Shown: positions 7,654 through 16,478, numbered from the stretch's first letter. The stretch is DNA of 64,000 bases from JAFEDN01 sp963795715 (GCA_963795715.1 CAWCIY010000002.1:1674001-1738000); one strand, 5' to 3'. Notes: generated by a model not told the origin, from the letters alone. Translations and numbers: made by a program.

Positions 7654-7662
7654 AGAGTTCAA
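7654..7662 (+). repeat. Right 9-bp target duplication (AGAGTTCAA)
   Basis: Exact copy of 5917-5925 on the other side of the composite element. Confidence 0.85.
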
Positions 7663-7942
7663 TTTATTCCCAAAAATCGTGAATATTTCACGCCTACGCC
7701 AAGGGTGCCGCGGATAAATCGCATTTGGGGTGAGCCGCATGTGGCGAACGACCGACCACGACGGCCGGACTGGGCTCTCCAAGAGCACTATTCTTTCGCT
7801 ATGGATAAGGCAAGTACTTTATTCTTAGAAAGATTGTGCAAGCAACCATCCATGGAGCCGTAACCTGCCCAGCCATCCATGGCTGGGCGCTCGTCGCATG
7901 CGACTCGCCCGGTGCAGCTTGGTCGTGGTGATAATAGCCCTA
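7663..7942. other. Gene-free stretch between IS110 element and the 1168-aa gene
   Basis: This stretch is noticeably more GC-rich than its surroundings. A plus-strand frame rich in Arg and Pro runs to 7863 and would continue leftwards across the element junction if the insertion is removed, but I recognise no family and no start signal. A GCCCAGCCAT / ATGGCTGGGC palindrome lies at 7867-7888. It is probably a remnant of older DNA or of the original ftsI-murE spacer. Confidence 0.4.
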
Positions 7943-10900
7943 TCAGGTAATATTACCTTTTGGATTAGGAGTAACCCCCCGCACTGGAGGGGTCGGCGTT
8001 CTGGCTGGAGAAGGCGAAAGTCGGCCAGGCCCTGTGCTGCTGAATGAACCTACTCTGCTAGGAGATCCTGGTCCTAAATTACGTAGTGACTGCGACGGAA
8101 CCAAAGACGGCGGACCAGAAGAATTAACGAATGGAAGGTTAAGGGCTGACTGTGATCGAGTATGAGCAGACGGTTGGGTTGGGGTCGAAGTGCTGCTTGA
8201 CGTCACTGTTGTGCTAGCAACCAGAGAAGACGAACTGGCTGGCTTTGTTGGTGTTGAAATAGTAGATTGTCTTCTGAAAGGCTGTGGCTGGCCCTGAGGT
8301 GACGTAGAGGTTTGGTTCCAAAATTCTTTTGGGTTTTGATTTCCAACCTGATTTTTCTTTTCCTCGGGTTTTGCTACGACTCTTGGAGCCGTTCTTAACA
8401 TTCCACGTCCCCTGAGCATTGCTTCCGCCATAGGACTGCTGGGAATGCTCGGCGGCGGCGTGGGAGCTGGGGTGTTGATCTTAGGCGAAGTGGAATTAGT
8501 TACAGGAGTTGTTTTCTTCTTTTGCTTAAGTTTCTCCAATTCCATTTGCATTGCATCACCGGAAGTTGAACTAGGGGTAGGAATAGAAGTAGAGGTAGAA
8601 TTTGAACTAGAGCTAGAGCTAGAGCTAGAGCTAGAGCTAGAGCTAGAGCTAGAGCTAGAGCTAGAGCTAGAGCTAGAGCTAGAACTACTAGTTGTTGACG
8701 AGTCCATCAGTGGCGGTGGTGGTGGCGTCATGTCGTCGGTTATCGTACTGATTTTAGTTCCAGCCGTCACAGTATTTGAGCGTTCCGTCTTGGTTGAACT
8801 TGGGGTACTCGTATTGTTAGAAACAGTGCCAGAAACGATGTTACCGGAGGGTTGTACTATCTCCTGATCTTCAAAATCCGATCCATCATCATCATCATCT
8901 GACTTTACTCTTTGATTATATGCATCTATCTTTTCCTTGTCTGTTGGTTGTAATGCCATCCCCATTAGATTTATACCTATTCCTACTTTTTTTTCTTTTT
9001 CGTCTTCTTGCCGGTTAGAATTATTTGGCTTTAAAATTACAGTTTTCAATTCACTCAAAAGCCCAGGAGTAACAGGAGTTTCCGGAATTGGATCTACAAT
9101 GGGTGTGTCTGAGTCTGGGGGAGGCGGGGCATCGTCGGAAAAGGGATTATAATCAACTTCCGTTAAATTTTCCTTCATCTCTAAAGTATCAGTAGAAAGA
9201 GTGGTATCTCCTCCTGGGGTGCCTTGCTGGGTTTCTGTTTCTATCTGAATGTCATTCTCTAAAGGAGGCGTATTACGACTGCCCCGTTGTGACAAAGACA
9301 AACTATCTTCTAGAATTTCTGTACCGTTATTTTCGACATCTCTATTTTCCATTTCCGCCGTAGAGCTTATACTGGGACGAGAAGCCGGTGGCTCTGTCGA
9401 TATATTTTGCTGTTTAAAGCTTTGCTTTAGTTGAGCCCAATGAGTCTGAATATTAGTATAAGTATCTACCGCTTTTCCTTTTTGTAATGAAGCAATAATA
9501 ATTTTATCAAATTCCTTAAAGTTAGTTTCCATCTGTATCAGAAATTCAAAAAAAGTATTCACGCTAGGCTCGGTAGAAGTACCATGTCCGATATGGGTTT
9601 GGATGGTTCTCAATAAATTAAAACTTAAAAACCGCAGTTGAGCTAGCTCTTGTAGACATTCCTTGACATCATTTTCCAATTCCTTATAAAGGCCAGCAAT
9701 AGCAGCTTCATCGGTATTTTGATATTTTGGATGTTGCTTAATTTTAGATATGTACTGGCGGATACGATAGACCGTTTTTTTATACTGAATGTAATTTCTA
9801 GTGCAAAGGTCCGCGTAAGGATGATCAGTTCCCTCGATATAAGTCGATAATGATTCTCTTTCCGATTCTATGCTCTGCAAGTATTTATCTTCTTTAAAAT
9901 CAATCGACCCTTGTTCACTGGAAAAGGGCTTAAAAAAGCTAGAGTCTTTAGGAATCATCTCGAATTCGACATATTTTTTGCGAGCGAGATTTAAATAGGA
10001 GGATAAATTTCCCAATAATTTAAATTGAACAAAGAAAAAAGATAATAGATTAGATTCCTCAGCAAATTTTTCAGAAACCGAGGTATCAAAATCACCTAAT
10101 AAATGAATCAAAGCACTTAACGTAGATTCTGTTTGACAAGAACTTTTATGCTGTTGCCAATATTGACCCGATTGTGTCTCGACCTCTTCTGCCACTGTTT
10201 CTTTTTGTTTGCCACTCATTATTCGATAAGTTTTAACTAATGCAGAAAGTGGACTGACAAGATTTAGTAAATTAATCGAAGTAGGATCTGCAAAAAGCTT
10301 AATACTATCGACTAACTTAATAACCAAATTAGTCAGCGCTTGATTTAATTGTGAGTAAAATTGGCTTCGCTTTTGACAAACTTCATAATAACCGGTAGTA
10401 AAAACGGAAACTTCCTCTGCCGTTTTAGATTCCTGAATCTCAGGGAATTTTTCGTCTCTAACCTCAAGCTCTTTTTGTTGAATTTGTTTAATAATCCTAT
10501 CACTGGACGCCACCATACCTTGTACTAGAGTTAAACTTTGTTTGTTATCTTCTAACTTAAGTTTAGCTAATACTTCTTTTATAACTGCAAGCGCTTTATG
10601 ATGAGCATCGATATGTACGCCTTCATAAAATTTTATAATTTCCTCTTTAATATTGGTTATGTACAAATGAACCATTTGCAATTTTTTTGACAGAGATTCC
10701 TTCTCATAAAAAGATAAATTTTGTAAGGTTACGGTTTCGAGTTCATGGACAAAAGTCAGAGCATCCTGTAATTTTATTTCAGACAAAGATTCTGCTTCCT
10801 GCGTCACTGTTTTCGATAAAATTAGTTCTGCTTTTTGAAATCTAGCTAAAGTATTTCTTAATTTTGCGGTTTGAAAATCAATATTTTTAACTGAATCAAC

Positions 10901-11449
10901 AAATAAGGGATTTTTTACTAAGGTATTATGTGCAGCAATCGCTTGAATGAGTTCATAATATACTTCAGCAGTTTTTAAAATAAAATCCTGGCTCTCTTCA
11001 TTAACAGATTTTACACCGCCGGCGATTGTTAACATTTCTGAAAATTTTGGAAATATTTCATTCCGTTCTCTTAATGCGAGCCAACCTGAAGCGATAGGGA
11101 GATCAGTCTTACTCTTTATTTTCATTTTCGGAGCACTCGTTTCTTCGTGTTTTTCTTCGTATTTTTCTTCCTGCTTTTGCTTACGGGTTGCTTTTTTATA
11201 GAGCGCACTTCCGGTGAATTCCTTTAAGCCTTTTAAATATTCAGTACAAGTGGCTTTTTCAGTACTCATGAAATTAAATTGAAATGATTCAAGCTTTTTT
11301 AAGATATCAAACATAGCGGTTGCCAATTCGCTCATTGCTAGAGAAGGTGTGGAAAAAGTTCTGCTTGCAGTGGGAAATGTTTCAACATCGACTATTAATT
11401 TATGATAAGGAGTGTTTTTAAGTTCCATTATCGTAACTTCACGTTTCAT
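7943..11449 (-). CDS. Large Ser/Pro-rich coiled-coil protein, candidate effector, inserted in the dcw cluster
   Basis: 1168 residues of unknown family with no signal peptide or membrane segment. Residues 1 to about 690 are helical and rich in Lys/Glu, with likely coiled coils. From about 700 it is disordered: DYNPFSDDAPPPPDSD (an NPF tripeptide as bound by eukaryotic EH domains), a DDDDDGSDFED acidic patch, TPPPPPLMD, an uninterrupted run of about 30 Ser, then PAPTPPPSIPSSP followed by a MAEAMLRGRGMLRT segment that loosely resembles a WH2 actin-binding helix. The ATG at 11449 has GGGAGA 7 bases upstream. It lies between ftsI and murE on the same strand. These features suggest a host-cell-acting protein, but this is inference; a structural role is possible. 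Confidence 0.8.
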   Translation of the reverse strand: MKREVTIMELKNTPYHKLIVDVETFPTASRTFSTPSLAMSELATAMFDILKKLESFQFNFMSTEKATCTEYLKGLKEFTGSALYKKATRKQKQEEKYEEKHEETSAPKMKIKSKTDLPIASGWLALRERNEIFPKFSEMLTIAGGVKSVNEESQDFILKTAEVYYELIQAIAAHNTLVKNPLFVDSVKNIDFQTAKLRNTLARFQKAELILSKTVTQEAESLSEIKLQDALTFVHELETVTLQNLSFYEKESLSKKLQMVHLYITNIKEEIIKFYEGVHIDAHHKALAVIKEVLAKLKLEDNKQSLTLVQGMVASSDRIIKQIQQKELEVRDEKFPEIQESKTAEEVSVFTTGYYEVCQKRSQFYSQLNQALTNLVIKLVDSIKLFADPTSINLLNLVSPLSALVKTYRIMSGKQKETVAEEVETQSGQYWQQHKSSCQTESTLSALIHLLGDFDTSVSEKFAEESNLLSFFFVQFKLLGNLSSYLNLARKKYVEFEMIPKDSSFFKPFSSEQGSIDFKEDKYLQSIESERESLSTYIEGTDHPYADLCTRNYIQYKKTVYRIRQYISKIKQHPKYQNTDEAAIAGLYKELENDVKECLQELAQLRFLSFNLLRTIQTHIGHGTSTEPSVNTFFEFLIQMETNFKEFDKIIIASLQKGKAVDTYTNIQTHWAQLKQSFKQQNISTEPPASRPSISSTAEMENRDVENNGTEILEDSLSLSQRGSRNTPPLENDIQIETETQQGTPGGDTTLSTDTLEMKENLTEVDYNPFSDDAPPPPDSDTPIVDPIPETPVTPGLLSELKTVILKPNNSNRQEDEKEKKVGIGINLMGMALQPTDKEKIDAYNQRVKSDDDDDGSDFEDQEIVQPSGNIVSGTVSNNTSTPSSTKTERSNTVTAGTKISTITDDMTPPPPPLMDSSTTSSSSSSSSSSSSSSSSSSSSSSSSSSSSSNSTSTSIPTPSSTSGDAMQMELEKLKQKKKTTPVTNSTSPKINTPAPTPPPSIPSSPMAEAMLRGRGMLRTAPRVVAKPEEKKNQVGNQNPKEFWNQTSTSPQGQPQPFRRQSTISTPTKPASSSSLVASTTVTSSSTSTPTQPSAHTRSQSALNLPFVNSSGPPSLVPSQSLRNLGPGSPSRVGSFSSTGPGRLSPSPARTPTPPVRGVTPNPKGNIT
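8604..8691. repeat. Hexanucleotide microsatellite (about 14 x CTAGAG) encoding poly-Ser
   Basis: Perfect tandem hexamers read on the minus strand as alternating AGC and TCT Ser codons. Because the unit is 6 bases, slippage changes the number of Ser pairs without shifting the frame. In antisense the same DNA gives a Glu-Leu repeat frame, which I do not treat as a gene. Confidence 0.9.
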
Positions 11450-11575
11450 TTTTTTCTCCCTGTTATAGTTTTATTAAGAATAAACATTGCTGTAAATTTC
11501 TTTTAATTGTACCCGCATGAATTAATTTTTCAACAACAAAATGAAGTTTTTTACCAAAATGTAAAATTAATTTAA

Positions 11576-13240
11576 TTAGCCAATAGTAGCAGTATATTTT
11601 TGTTGATCCGGCAATATATTTAAAATTCGCAATGAATCGCTCATTACTTGTGCAAACACGGGTGCAGATACTGTAGAACCCATGTGGCCGCCATGCGGTT
11701 GGCGTATTACCACAGCAATGACTAATCTGGGGTTACTCAGCGGCGCAATGCCGACAAACGAAGAATTATAATTATGCCGGTCATATCCATGCGAACCCGC
11801 AATATAAGAAGTGCCAGTCTTACCACCGATTCGATAACCCGGAATTTGCGCCCGCGTGCCGGTATGGTTGTCGCCGTCTGCCACTACGTTTTCCAACAAG
11901 GTCAGCATGTTGGCAGCCACTGATGCAGGTAAAATTTGTTTTCCCGCAGGAACTTGAGAAACTTTTAATAAAGATAAAGGCCGCAAAATTCCACCCTCTG
12001 CAAAAATAGTATAAGCGTGAGCCAATTGCAGTGTAGTCACTGCTAAACCGTAACCATAAGCCAAAGTGGCTACTTCACTGGGACGCCAAATAGTATCTTC
12101 AGATAACCGGCCCTGAACTTCCCCCGGAAAATTACTGCCGGTTAATTCGCCAAAACCCGCTTCGTGCAATAATTGCCAATGCTCTTTCGGAGACAAAGAC
12201 ATCATGATTTTGGTGGCGCCGATATTACTCGATTTTGCTAACACTTCGCTGACATCAATGAGACCATAATTATGCTCTTCATCACTGATACGATATCCAC
12301 CCACCACCATCCATCCTGGACTGGTATCAATCAAAGTATCTGGTTTATAACGCCCACTGGCGATTGCTAAAGCAATGGTAAAAGTTTTTAGTGTTGATCC
12401 CGGCTCAAACATATCCGTGATGGCGCGATTGCGATAGCTGGAAATAGGTTGTCCGCTGCGATTATTGGGGTTATATGAAGGCTGATTCACCATGGCCAAC
12501 ACCTCACTGGTGCGCGCATCCAGAACCACCACGGACCCGCCCTCTGCTTGATATTGTTCTACTGCAGTTTTCAAAGCTTGGTAAGCAGCATACTGAATTC
12601 TTTTATCAATGCTGAGCACCAATGGCCGGCCTTGCTCTGGTTTTTTTAATAAGGCAATTTCAGAAATAATATTACCCAATCGATCTTTGATCACTTGTTT
12701 TTTACCTGGCTTTCCACCCAGCCATGGATCAAACGCCAATTCTAACCCTTCTTGACCATGGTCATCGACATTGGTAATACCGATTAAATGTGCGGTGGCC
12801 TCTGCTTCGGGATAATAGCGTTTGTATTCTCGTTGCAAAAAAATCCCGGGAATTTTTAAGCCCTCAAGCTGATCGCTGATTTGAGGCGGATTGCCTCTTT
12901 TTAAATAAACAAAATTACGCGCCGGCTGAGAGTCGGCAATTTTTGTTATATCATCGCTGGAAATTTGTAAAATCTGCGCCAGTTGACTTAACTGCTCGGG
13001 ATTCGGATGAAAAAGTGCAGGATTGATCCATACCGAATCAACGGGAGTGCTGATCGCCAGTGGTTGATTATTTCGGTCGGTAATAATGCCACGATACGCC
13101 GGAATTTCGACCGTGCGAAGGGTTCGTAATTGCCCTTGTTTTACTAAAAAATCCCGATTAAAAATGGTAAGATCAACTAAACGTCCTACTAACGCAAAAA
13201 AAACAGCTGCTAAAAATAGCAGGACAACCCAAAAACGCAT
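11576..13240 (-). CDS. ftsI: FtsI / PBP3, septal peptidoglycan transpeptidase
   Basis: A class B penicillin-binding protein of the divisome: one N-terminal membrane anchor (residues about 3-22, VVLLFLAAVFFALVGRL) and a periplasmic body. Active-site motifs are present: STLK in EPGSTLKTF (nucleophile Ser), SSN in AKSSNIGATK, and KTG in GGKTGTSYIAG. The 554-residue length is normal. The N-terminal GI(I/L)TDRNNQPLA motif of the pedestal domain is also seen. It starts 14 bases after the ftsL stop, in the conserved order. The C-terminal side, normally followed by murE, is followed by 126 bases of AT-rich DNA and the 1168-residue gene. Confidence 0.96.
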   Translation of the reverse strand: MRFWVVLLFLAAVFFALVGRLVDLTIFNRDFLVKQGQLRTLRTVEIPAYRGIITDRNNQPLAISTPVDSVWINPALFHPNPEQLSQLAQILQISSDDITKIADSQPARNFVYLKRGNPPQISDQLEGLKIPGIFLQREYKRYYPEAEATAHLIGITNVDDHGQEGLELAFDPWLGGKPGKKQVIKDRLGNIISEIALLKKPEQGRPLVLSIDKRIQYAAYQALKTAVEQYQAEGGSVVVLDARTSEVLAMVNQPSYNPNNRSGQPISSYRNRAITDMFEPGSTLKTFTIALAIASGRYKPDTLIDTSPGWMVVGGYRISDEEHNYGLIDVSEVLAKSSNIGATKIMMSLSPKEHWQLLHEAGFGELTGSNFPGEVQGRLSEDTIWRPSEVATLAYGYGLAVTTLQLAHAYTIFAEGGILRPLSLLKVSQVPAGKQILPASVAANMLTLLENVVADGDNHTGTRAQIPGYRIGGKTGTSYIAGSHGYDRHNYNSSFVGIAPLSNPRLVIAVVIRQPHGGHMGSTVSAPVFAQVMSDSLRILNILPDQQKYTATIG

Positions 13241-13254
13241 TCAAAAATCCTTGG

Positions 13255-13593
13255 CTATTCATCGGTCACGATAACAATATTTGCAGCGCTGGGCGTAAAC
13301 ATGTGTAGTTTTTCGCCGGCTGTTTGTTGCACATTGGCTTGAGCAGCTAAAGTGCTTTGTTCCAACAATAATTTACCCCAATCCACCTGCGCTTGCTGAT
13401 TAGCCCGAGCCATGTTTTGGTACTGAATAAAAGTTCTACGGTTTAAATCTTTTAAGTAAACCACGACAAAAGCCGAAAGAACTATCAGTACCATTAAACA
13501 CTTAACGCCCCAAGTTAAAGGCGCCGTTCGCGGTACTTTGACAAACTGAGTTCGTAATGTGCCAGTTTGATACACTCGGGTAATTGCATTCAT
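13255..13593 (-). CDS. ftsL: FtsL, divisome protein
   Basis: A 112-residue bitopic membrane protein: a basic cytoplasmic N-terminus, one membrane segment (VKCLMVLIVLSAFVVVYL, about residues 29-46), then a short periplasmic coiled coil with QAQVDWGKLLLEQSTLAAQ. FtsL bridges FtsB/FtsQ and activates FtsWI. Sequence conservation is always low in this family; identity rests on topology, length and position between rsmH (ATGA overlap) and ftsI. Confidence 0.9.
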   Translation of the reverse strand: MNAITRVYQTGTLRTQFVKVPRTAPLTWGVKCLMVLIVLSAFVVVYLKDLNRRTFIQYQNMARANQQAQVDWGKLLLEQSTLAAQANVQQTAGEKLHMFTPSAANIVIVTDE

Positions 13594-14529
13594 GTCCTTT
13601 CTCCCACTCTAAGTCGAGCGCTGCGCGCTCGAGGATTCGTCATTAGTTCCGCTTCCGAGCAGCGAATTAAGCGGCTGATGATTTTTAAATGCCGTTTAAT
13701 TTGCGCGTCTCGTAGTGGCAATTTTTCTGGAACGTCACCACTCGCTTGCTTTTGAAAAAATTCTTTTACTATTTTGTCTTCTAAAGAGTGAAAACTAATC
13801 ACCGCCAAACGTCCGCCTACTTTTAACACTTGTAAACATTGCTCTAAGCATCGCTTTAAAGCCTCCAATTCTTGATTGATATAAATGCGTATGCCTTGAA
13901 AGCTACGGGTAGCCGGGTGTTTATTGGCTTCATGCACCGGTACGCATTCACTAATTAAATTGGCCAATTCCAAGGTAGTTTCTAAAGGTTTTGTTCTTCT
14001 GGTTGCGACAATGGCCCGCGCGATGCGACGGGCAAATTTTTCCTCACCGTATTCTCGAAGCACACGGGCGATTTCAGCTTCATTGGCTCGATTTAGCCAA
14101 TCTGCAGCACTCATCCCCTGTTCTGGATTCATTCGCATATCCAACGGGCCGGCTTGACGAAAACTAAACCCCCGCGCAGCTTCATCCAGCTGCGGCGAAG
14201 AGACACCTAAATCCAAAACGATACCGTTCACTTGTCCCATCCATTGTTGTTCGGCAACCAATTCCGACAATCGCGTAAAAGAGGCAAAACGTATTGCAAA
14301 CCGTGGATCCTGGTTGAATTGCGCTGATTGCGCATATTCAATAGCCGCGGGATCCTGATCGATGGCTAACAATCGGCCATTCGGGCCCTAGCTGTTGCAA
14401 AATTAAGGCGCTATGCCCACCCCGCCCAAAAGTAGCATCGACGTAATATCCGTCCTTCTGAATGGCCAATCCTTGTATTACTTCGTCTGCAAGCACCGGC
14501 AGGTGCATTTGTTTAGCGTTTTGTGTCAC
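13590..14529 (-). pseudogene. rsmH: RsmH (MraW), 16S rRNA C1402 N4-methyltransferase, split by one frameshift
   Basis: SAM-dependent methyltransferase acting on 16S rRNA. The N-terminal part (14529 to about 14385) gives HLPVLADEVIQGL and DATFGRGGHSALILQQLGP, containing the G-x-GGHS SAM motif. The rest (about 14384 to 13590) resumes with LLAIDQDPAAIEYA and runs intact through LDLGVSSPQLDEAARGFSF, ATRSFQGIRIYINQELEAL and VISFHSLEDKIVKEFF. The break is a single extra base in the GGGCCC run at 14383-14388. All conserved blocks survive, so either the lesion is very recent or the consensus is wrong. It starts 4 bases inside the mraZ end. Confidence 0.88.
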
Positions 14530-14984
14530 AAGGATATATTCAACAATTCAGAAGACAGTACACTTTCGCCATTGGCCGCTTCCGCCAGCCAAGCAGAGCG
14601 TCCGGCTTGCCATTGAGCCTCATCCCAAATTTCAAACTTTTTGCCTTGTCCTACCAAAATGGCGGATTTATCTAATCGCGCATATTCCCGCAGCAACGAA
14701 GGCAAAAGGATGCGGCCCTGCGCATCTAATTCCACGTCAGTAGCATGTCCTATTAACAATCGTTGAATACGGCGTGAAGCCGGGTGAAAACTGGACAATT
14801 GTTCCAATTTTTGCTCAATTTCAAGCCAGCGGGGTGTGGGATATAACAGTAAACACGGCTGTTCTGTATCAATGGTGACGACCACGGTGCTACCAGCCTC
14901 ATCTAATAACGAGGCACGGTAACGGGACGGGATACTTAATCGCCCCTTGGCGTCAATTTGAATAGCAGTTAAACCGCGGAACAT
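14526..14984 (-). CDS. mraZ: MraZ, SpoVT/AbrB-type regulator of the dcw cluster
   Basis: 152 residues with the two AbrB-like halves typical of MraZ: MFRGLTAIQIDAKGRLSIPSRYR at the start and DVELDAQGRILLPSLLREYA in the middle. I choose the ATG at 14984 because family members start MFRG; a longer frame to 15011 would run through the operator. MraZ binds TGGG repeats ahead of its own gene and represses or tunes the cluster. The first gene of the dcw operon, it overlaps rsmH by 4 bases. Confidence 0.94.
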   Translation of the reverse strand: MFRGLTAIQIDAKGRLSIPSRYRASLLDEAGSTVVVTIDTEQPCLLLYPTPRWLEIEQKLEQLSSFHPASRRIQRLLIGHATDVELDAQGRILLPSLLREYARLDKSAILVGQGKKFEIWDEAQWQAGRSAWLAEAANGESVLSSELLNISL

Positions 14985-14985
14985 T

Positions 14986-15015
14986 CCCAAAACCCCCACT
15001 CTTCCCCACATTGTA
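14986..15015 (-). promoter_or_regulatory. MraZ operator (three TGGG boxes) and -10 element
   Basis: On the minus strand, TGGG occurs at 15008-15005, 14998-14995 and 14989-14986 with spacings of 10 and 9 bases, matching the known MraZ operator of TGGG repeats at about 9-10 bp. A TACAAT -10 hexamer is at 15015-15010, which places the transcript start inside the operator. The -35 region is not obvious. Confidence 0.75.
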
Positions 15016-15088
15016 CCACTTTATTTAAAAAATAATAGGTTTTGGTAAAGAAAATAATAAATTTTGTTGATGCCAAACTTTAAAAGTG

Positions 15089-15131
15089 CTAACGTTATAA
15101 CCGTTAGATAAACTAACGTTCACTCTGTTAG
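15089..15131 (+). promoter_or_regulatory. Two tandem palindromes upstream of the ATPase gene (putative operators)
   Basis: CTAACG-N7-CGTTAG (15089-15107) and CTAAC-N9-GTTAG (15113-15131), each 19 bp with centres 24 bp apart, end 11 bases before the ATG at 15143. The regulator is unknown. A similar two-palindrome layout with different sequences precedes the related ATPase at 19848. Confidence 0.6.
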
Positions 15132-15142
15132 ATAGGTAAATT

Positions 15143-16453
15143 ATGGATTTAAAAGAATTTAATTTCCAGCTTTTGCAAGGAAATATTGGGAGCAACTCTG
15201 GTTTATTTCCTCATTTGGACGCTTTACGTGAAGCCGCTTTTGTTTTTGACATTGATTTTGGTCTGCCGGTGTTGCCCACCGAACCAGGGATTCTGCTGAT
15301 TCGTGGCCCAAGGCAATACGGTAAAAGCACCTGGCTGGAACAAGAGATTAAAAAAACAATTGAGCAGTTTAATGCAGGCTCAGCATTTTACATCAATGGA
15401 GATCAACTCAGTGATCATCATGCCTTAGAGGAAGAAATAAAGACGCTCATTATGGCGTTTCCGAATGGAGTTCCAGTTCGTCGAATTTTTGTGGATGAAA
15501 TTACCGCCATTGATGACTGGGAAATGGCCTTAAAAAGGCTGGCTGATCAAGGCAAATTAAAAGATATTCTGGTCATCACCACCGGTTCTAAAGCCACTGA
15601 TTTAAGGCGCGGCGCTGAAAAGCTACCAGGCAGAAAAGGCCGCTTGGCTAGAACAACTTATCTTTTTACCCCTCTCTCTTATCGAGAATTTCATCGAGTC
15701 TGCGGCGAAATATTGGGAAAGAACACTTTAATTGCGTACTTATTGTCTGGGGGTTCCCCAGTCTGTTGCACGGAATTGGCCTCCAAAGGTGTTATCTCCG
15801 AGTTTGTGATTGAGTTAACTCGCGATTGGATTGAAGGAGAAATTGCCGCATCCGGAAGGTCAAGGGCGGCTTTACTCAACATTATGAGTGTATTATTCCG
15901 CTGGGGCGGTACACCGGTAGGTCAGGCCAAATTGGCAAGAGAAGCAGGATTGGCCAACAATACGGTGGCAGCCGGTTATATTGAAATTCTAAATGATTTG
16001 GCTTGTGTGATCCCTGCCTATCCATGGGATAGTGATCGGGAAATCAATATTTTAAGAAAACCCTGTAAATATCACTTTACCAATTTATTAGCCGCAGTGA
16101 CGTACTATCGTGAAAGAATCCGTAAAACTGAGGATTTTAATATGCTTTCTGTGCAAGAACAGGGCGTTTGGTATGAATGGTTGATCGCACAGGAACTTTT
16201 ACGGCGCAATGCTTTGGCCGGCCAGGAAATCCTGGCTCCTTTAAGTTTCTGGCAAAACCAGGCACATGAACTCGATTTTGTAGGGTCTCCTGATCATTTT
16301 ATTGAAGTAAAACGCGGAGCTTGTTCTCCAATGGAATTTGCATGGTTTAGCCGACAATTCCCTCAAAAAATGCTTACGGTGATTAATCCGTATGAATTTA
16401 AATCGGGCCAGGTGCAAGGAATTACTTTAGAAAAATTTTTACTCCAGTCTTAA
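15143..16453 (+). CDS. AAA ATPase of the AAA_14/DUF4143 type (intact)
   Basis: 436 residues. Walker A is GPRQYGKST near residue 55 and Walker B is RIFVDEITAIDDW near residue 115, with a sensor-like VITTGSKATDLRRG. A winged-helix-like middle (GQAKLAREAGLANNTVAAGYIEIL) is followed by a C-terminal DUF4143-like domain. There HELDFV and FIEVKRG resemble the D...ExK nuclease core seen in this family. The biochemical role of these ATPases is poorly known. It is a single gene, divergent from mraZ, with tandem palindromes in front; the AGGT at 15135 is a weak Shine-Dalgarno. Two damaged relatives lie within 8 kb. Confidence 0.88.
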   Translation: MDLKEFNFQLLQGNIGSNSGLFPHLDALREAAFVFDIDFGLPVLPTEPGILLIRGPRQYGKSTWLEQEIKKTIEQFNAGSAFYINGDQLSDHHALEEEIKTLIMAFPNGVPVRRIFVDEITAIDDWEMALKRLADQGKLKDILVITTGSKATDLRRGAEKLPGRKGRLARTTYLFTPLSYREFHRVCGEILGKNTLIAYLLSGGSPVCCTELASKGVISEFVIELTRDWIEGEIAASGRSRAALLNIMSVLFRWGGTPVGQAKLAREAGLANNTVAAGYIEILNDLACVIPAYPWDSDREINILRKPCKYHFTNLLAAVTYYRERIRKTEDFNMLSVQEQGVWYEWLIAQELLRRNALAGQEILAPLSFWQNQAHELDFVGSPDHFIEVKRGACSPMEFAWFSRQFPQKMLTVINPYEFKSGQVQGITLEKFLLQS

Positions 16454-16454
16454 A

Positions 16455-16478
16455 GGAACAGGATGTTCCGAGTCAAAA
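16455..16478. repeat. 24-bp sequence shared with 45431-45454 (contains a palindrome)
   Basis: GGAACAGGATGTTCC followed by GAGTCAAAA, two bases after the ATPase stop. The exact reverse complement is found at 45431-45454 inside the palindromic repeat next to the peroxiredoxin gene. It could act as a 3' hairpin. Confidence 0.6.

Noticed and set aside
7627..7863. 78-codon plus-strand frame rich in Arg and Pro
   Set aside because: Starts inside the IS end and crosses the junction with host DNA; may be an old remnant but not a gene as it stands.
8604..8691. CRISPR-like short repeats
   Set aside because: The units are contiguous hexamers without spacers; a microsatellite.
8445..8867. Plus-strand 140-codon frame with a Glu-Leu repeat
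   Set aside because: It is the antisense of the Ser microsatellite and surrounding Ser/Pro codons in the 1168-aa gene; no start signal or other coding character.
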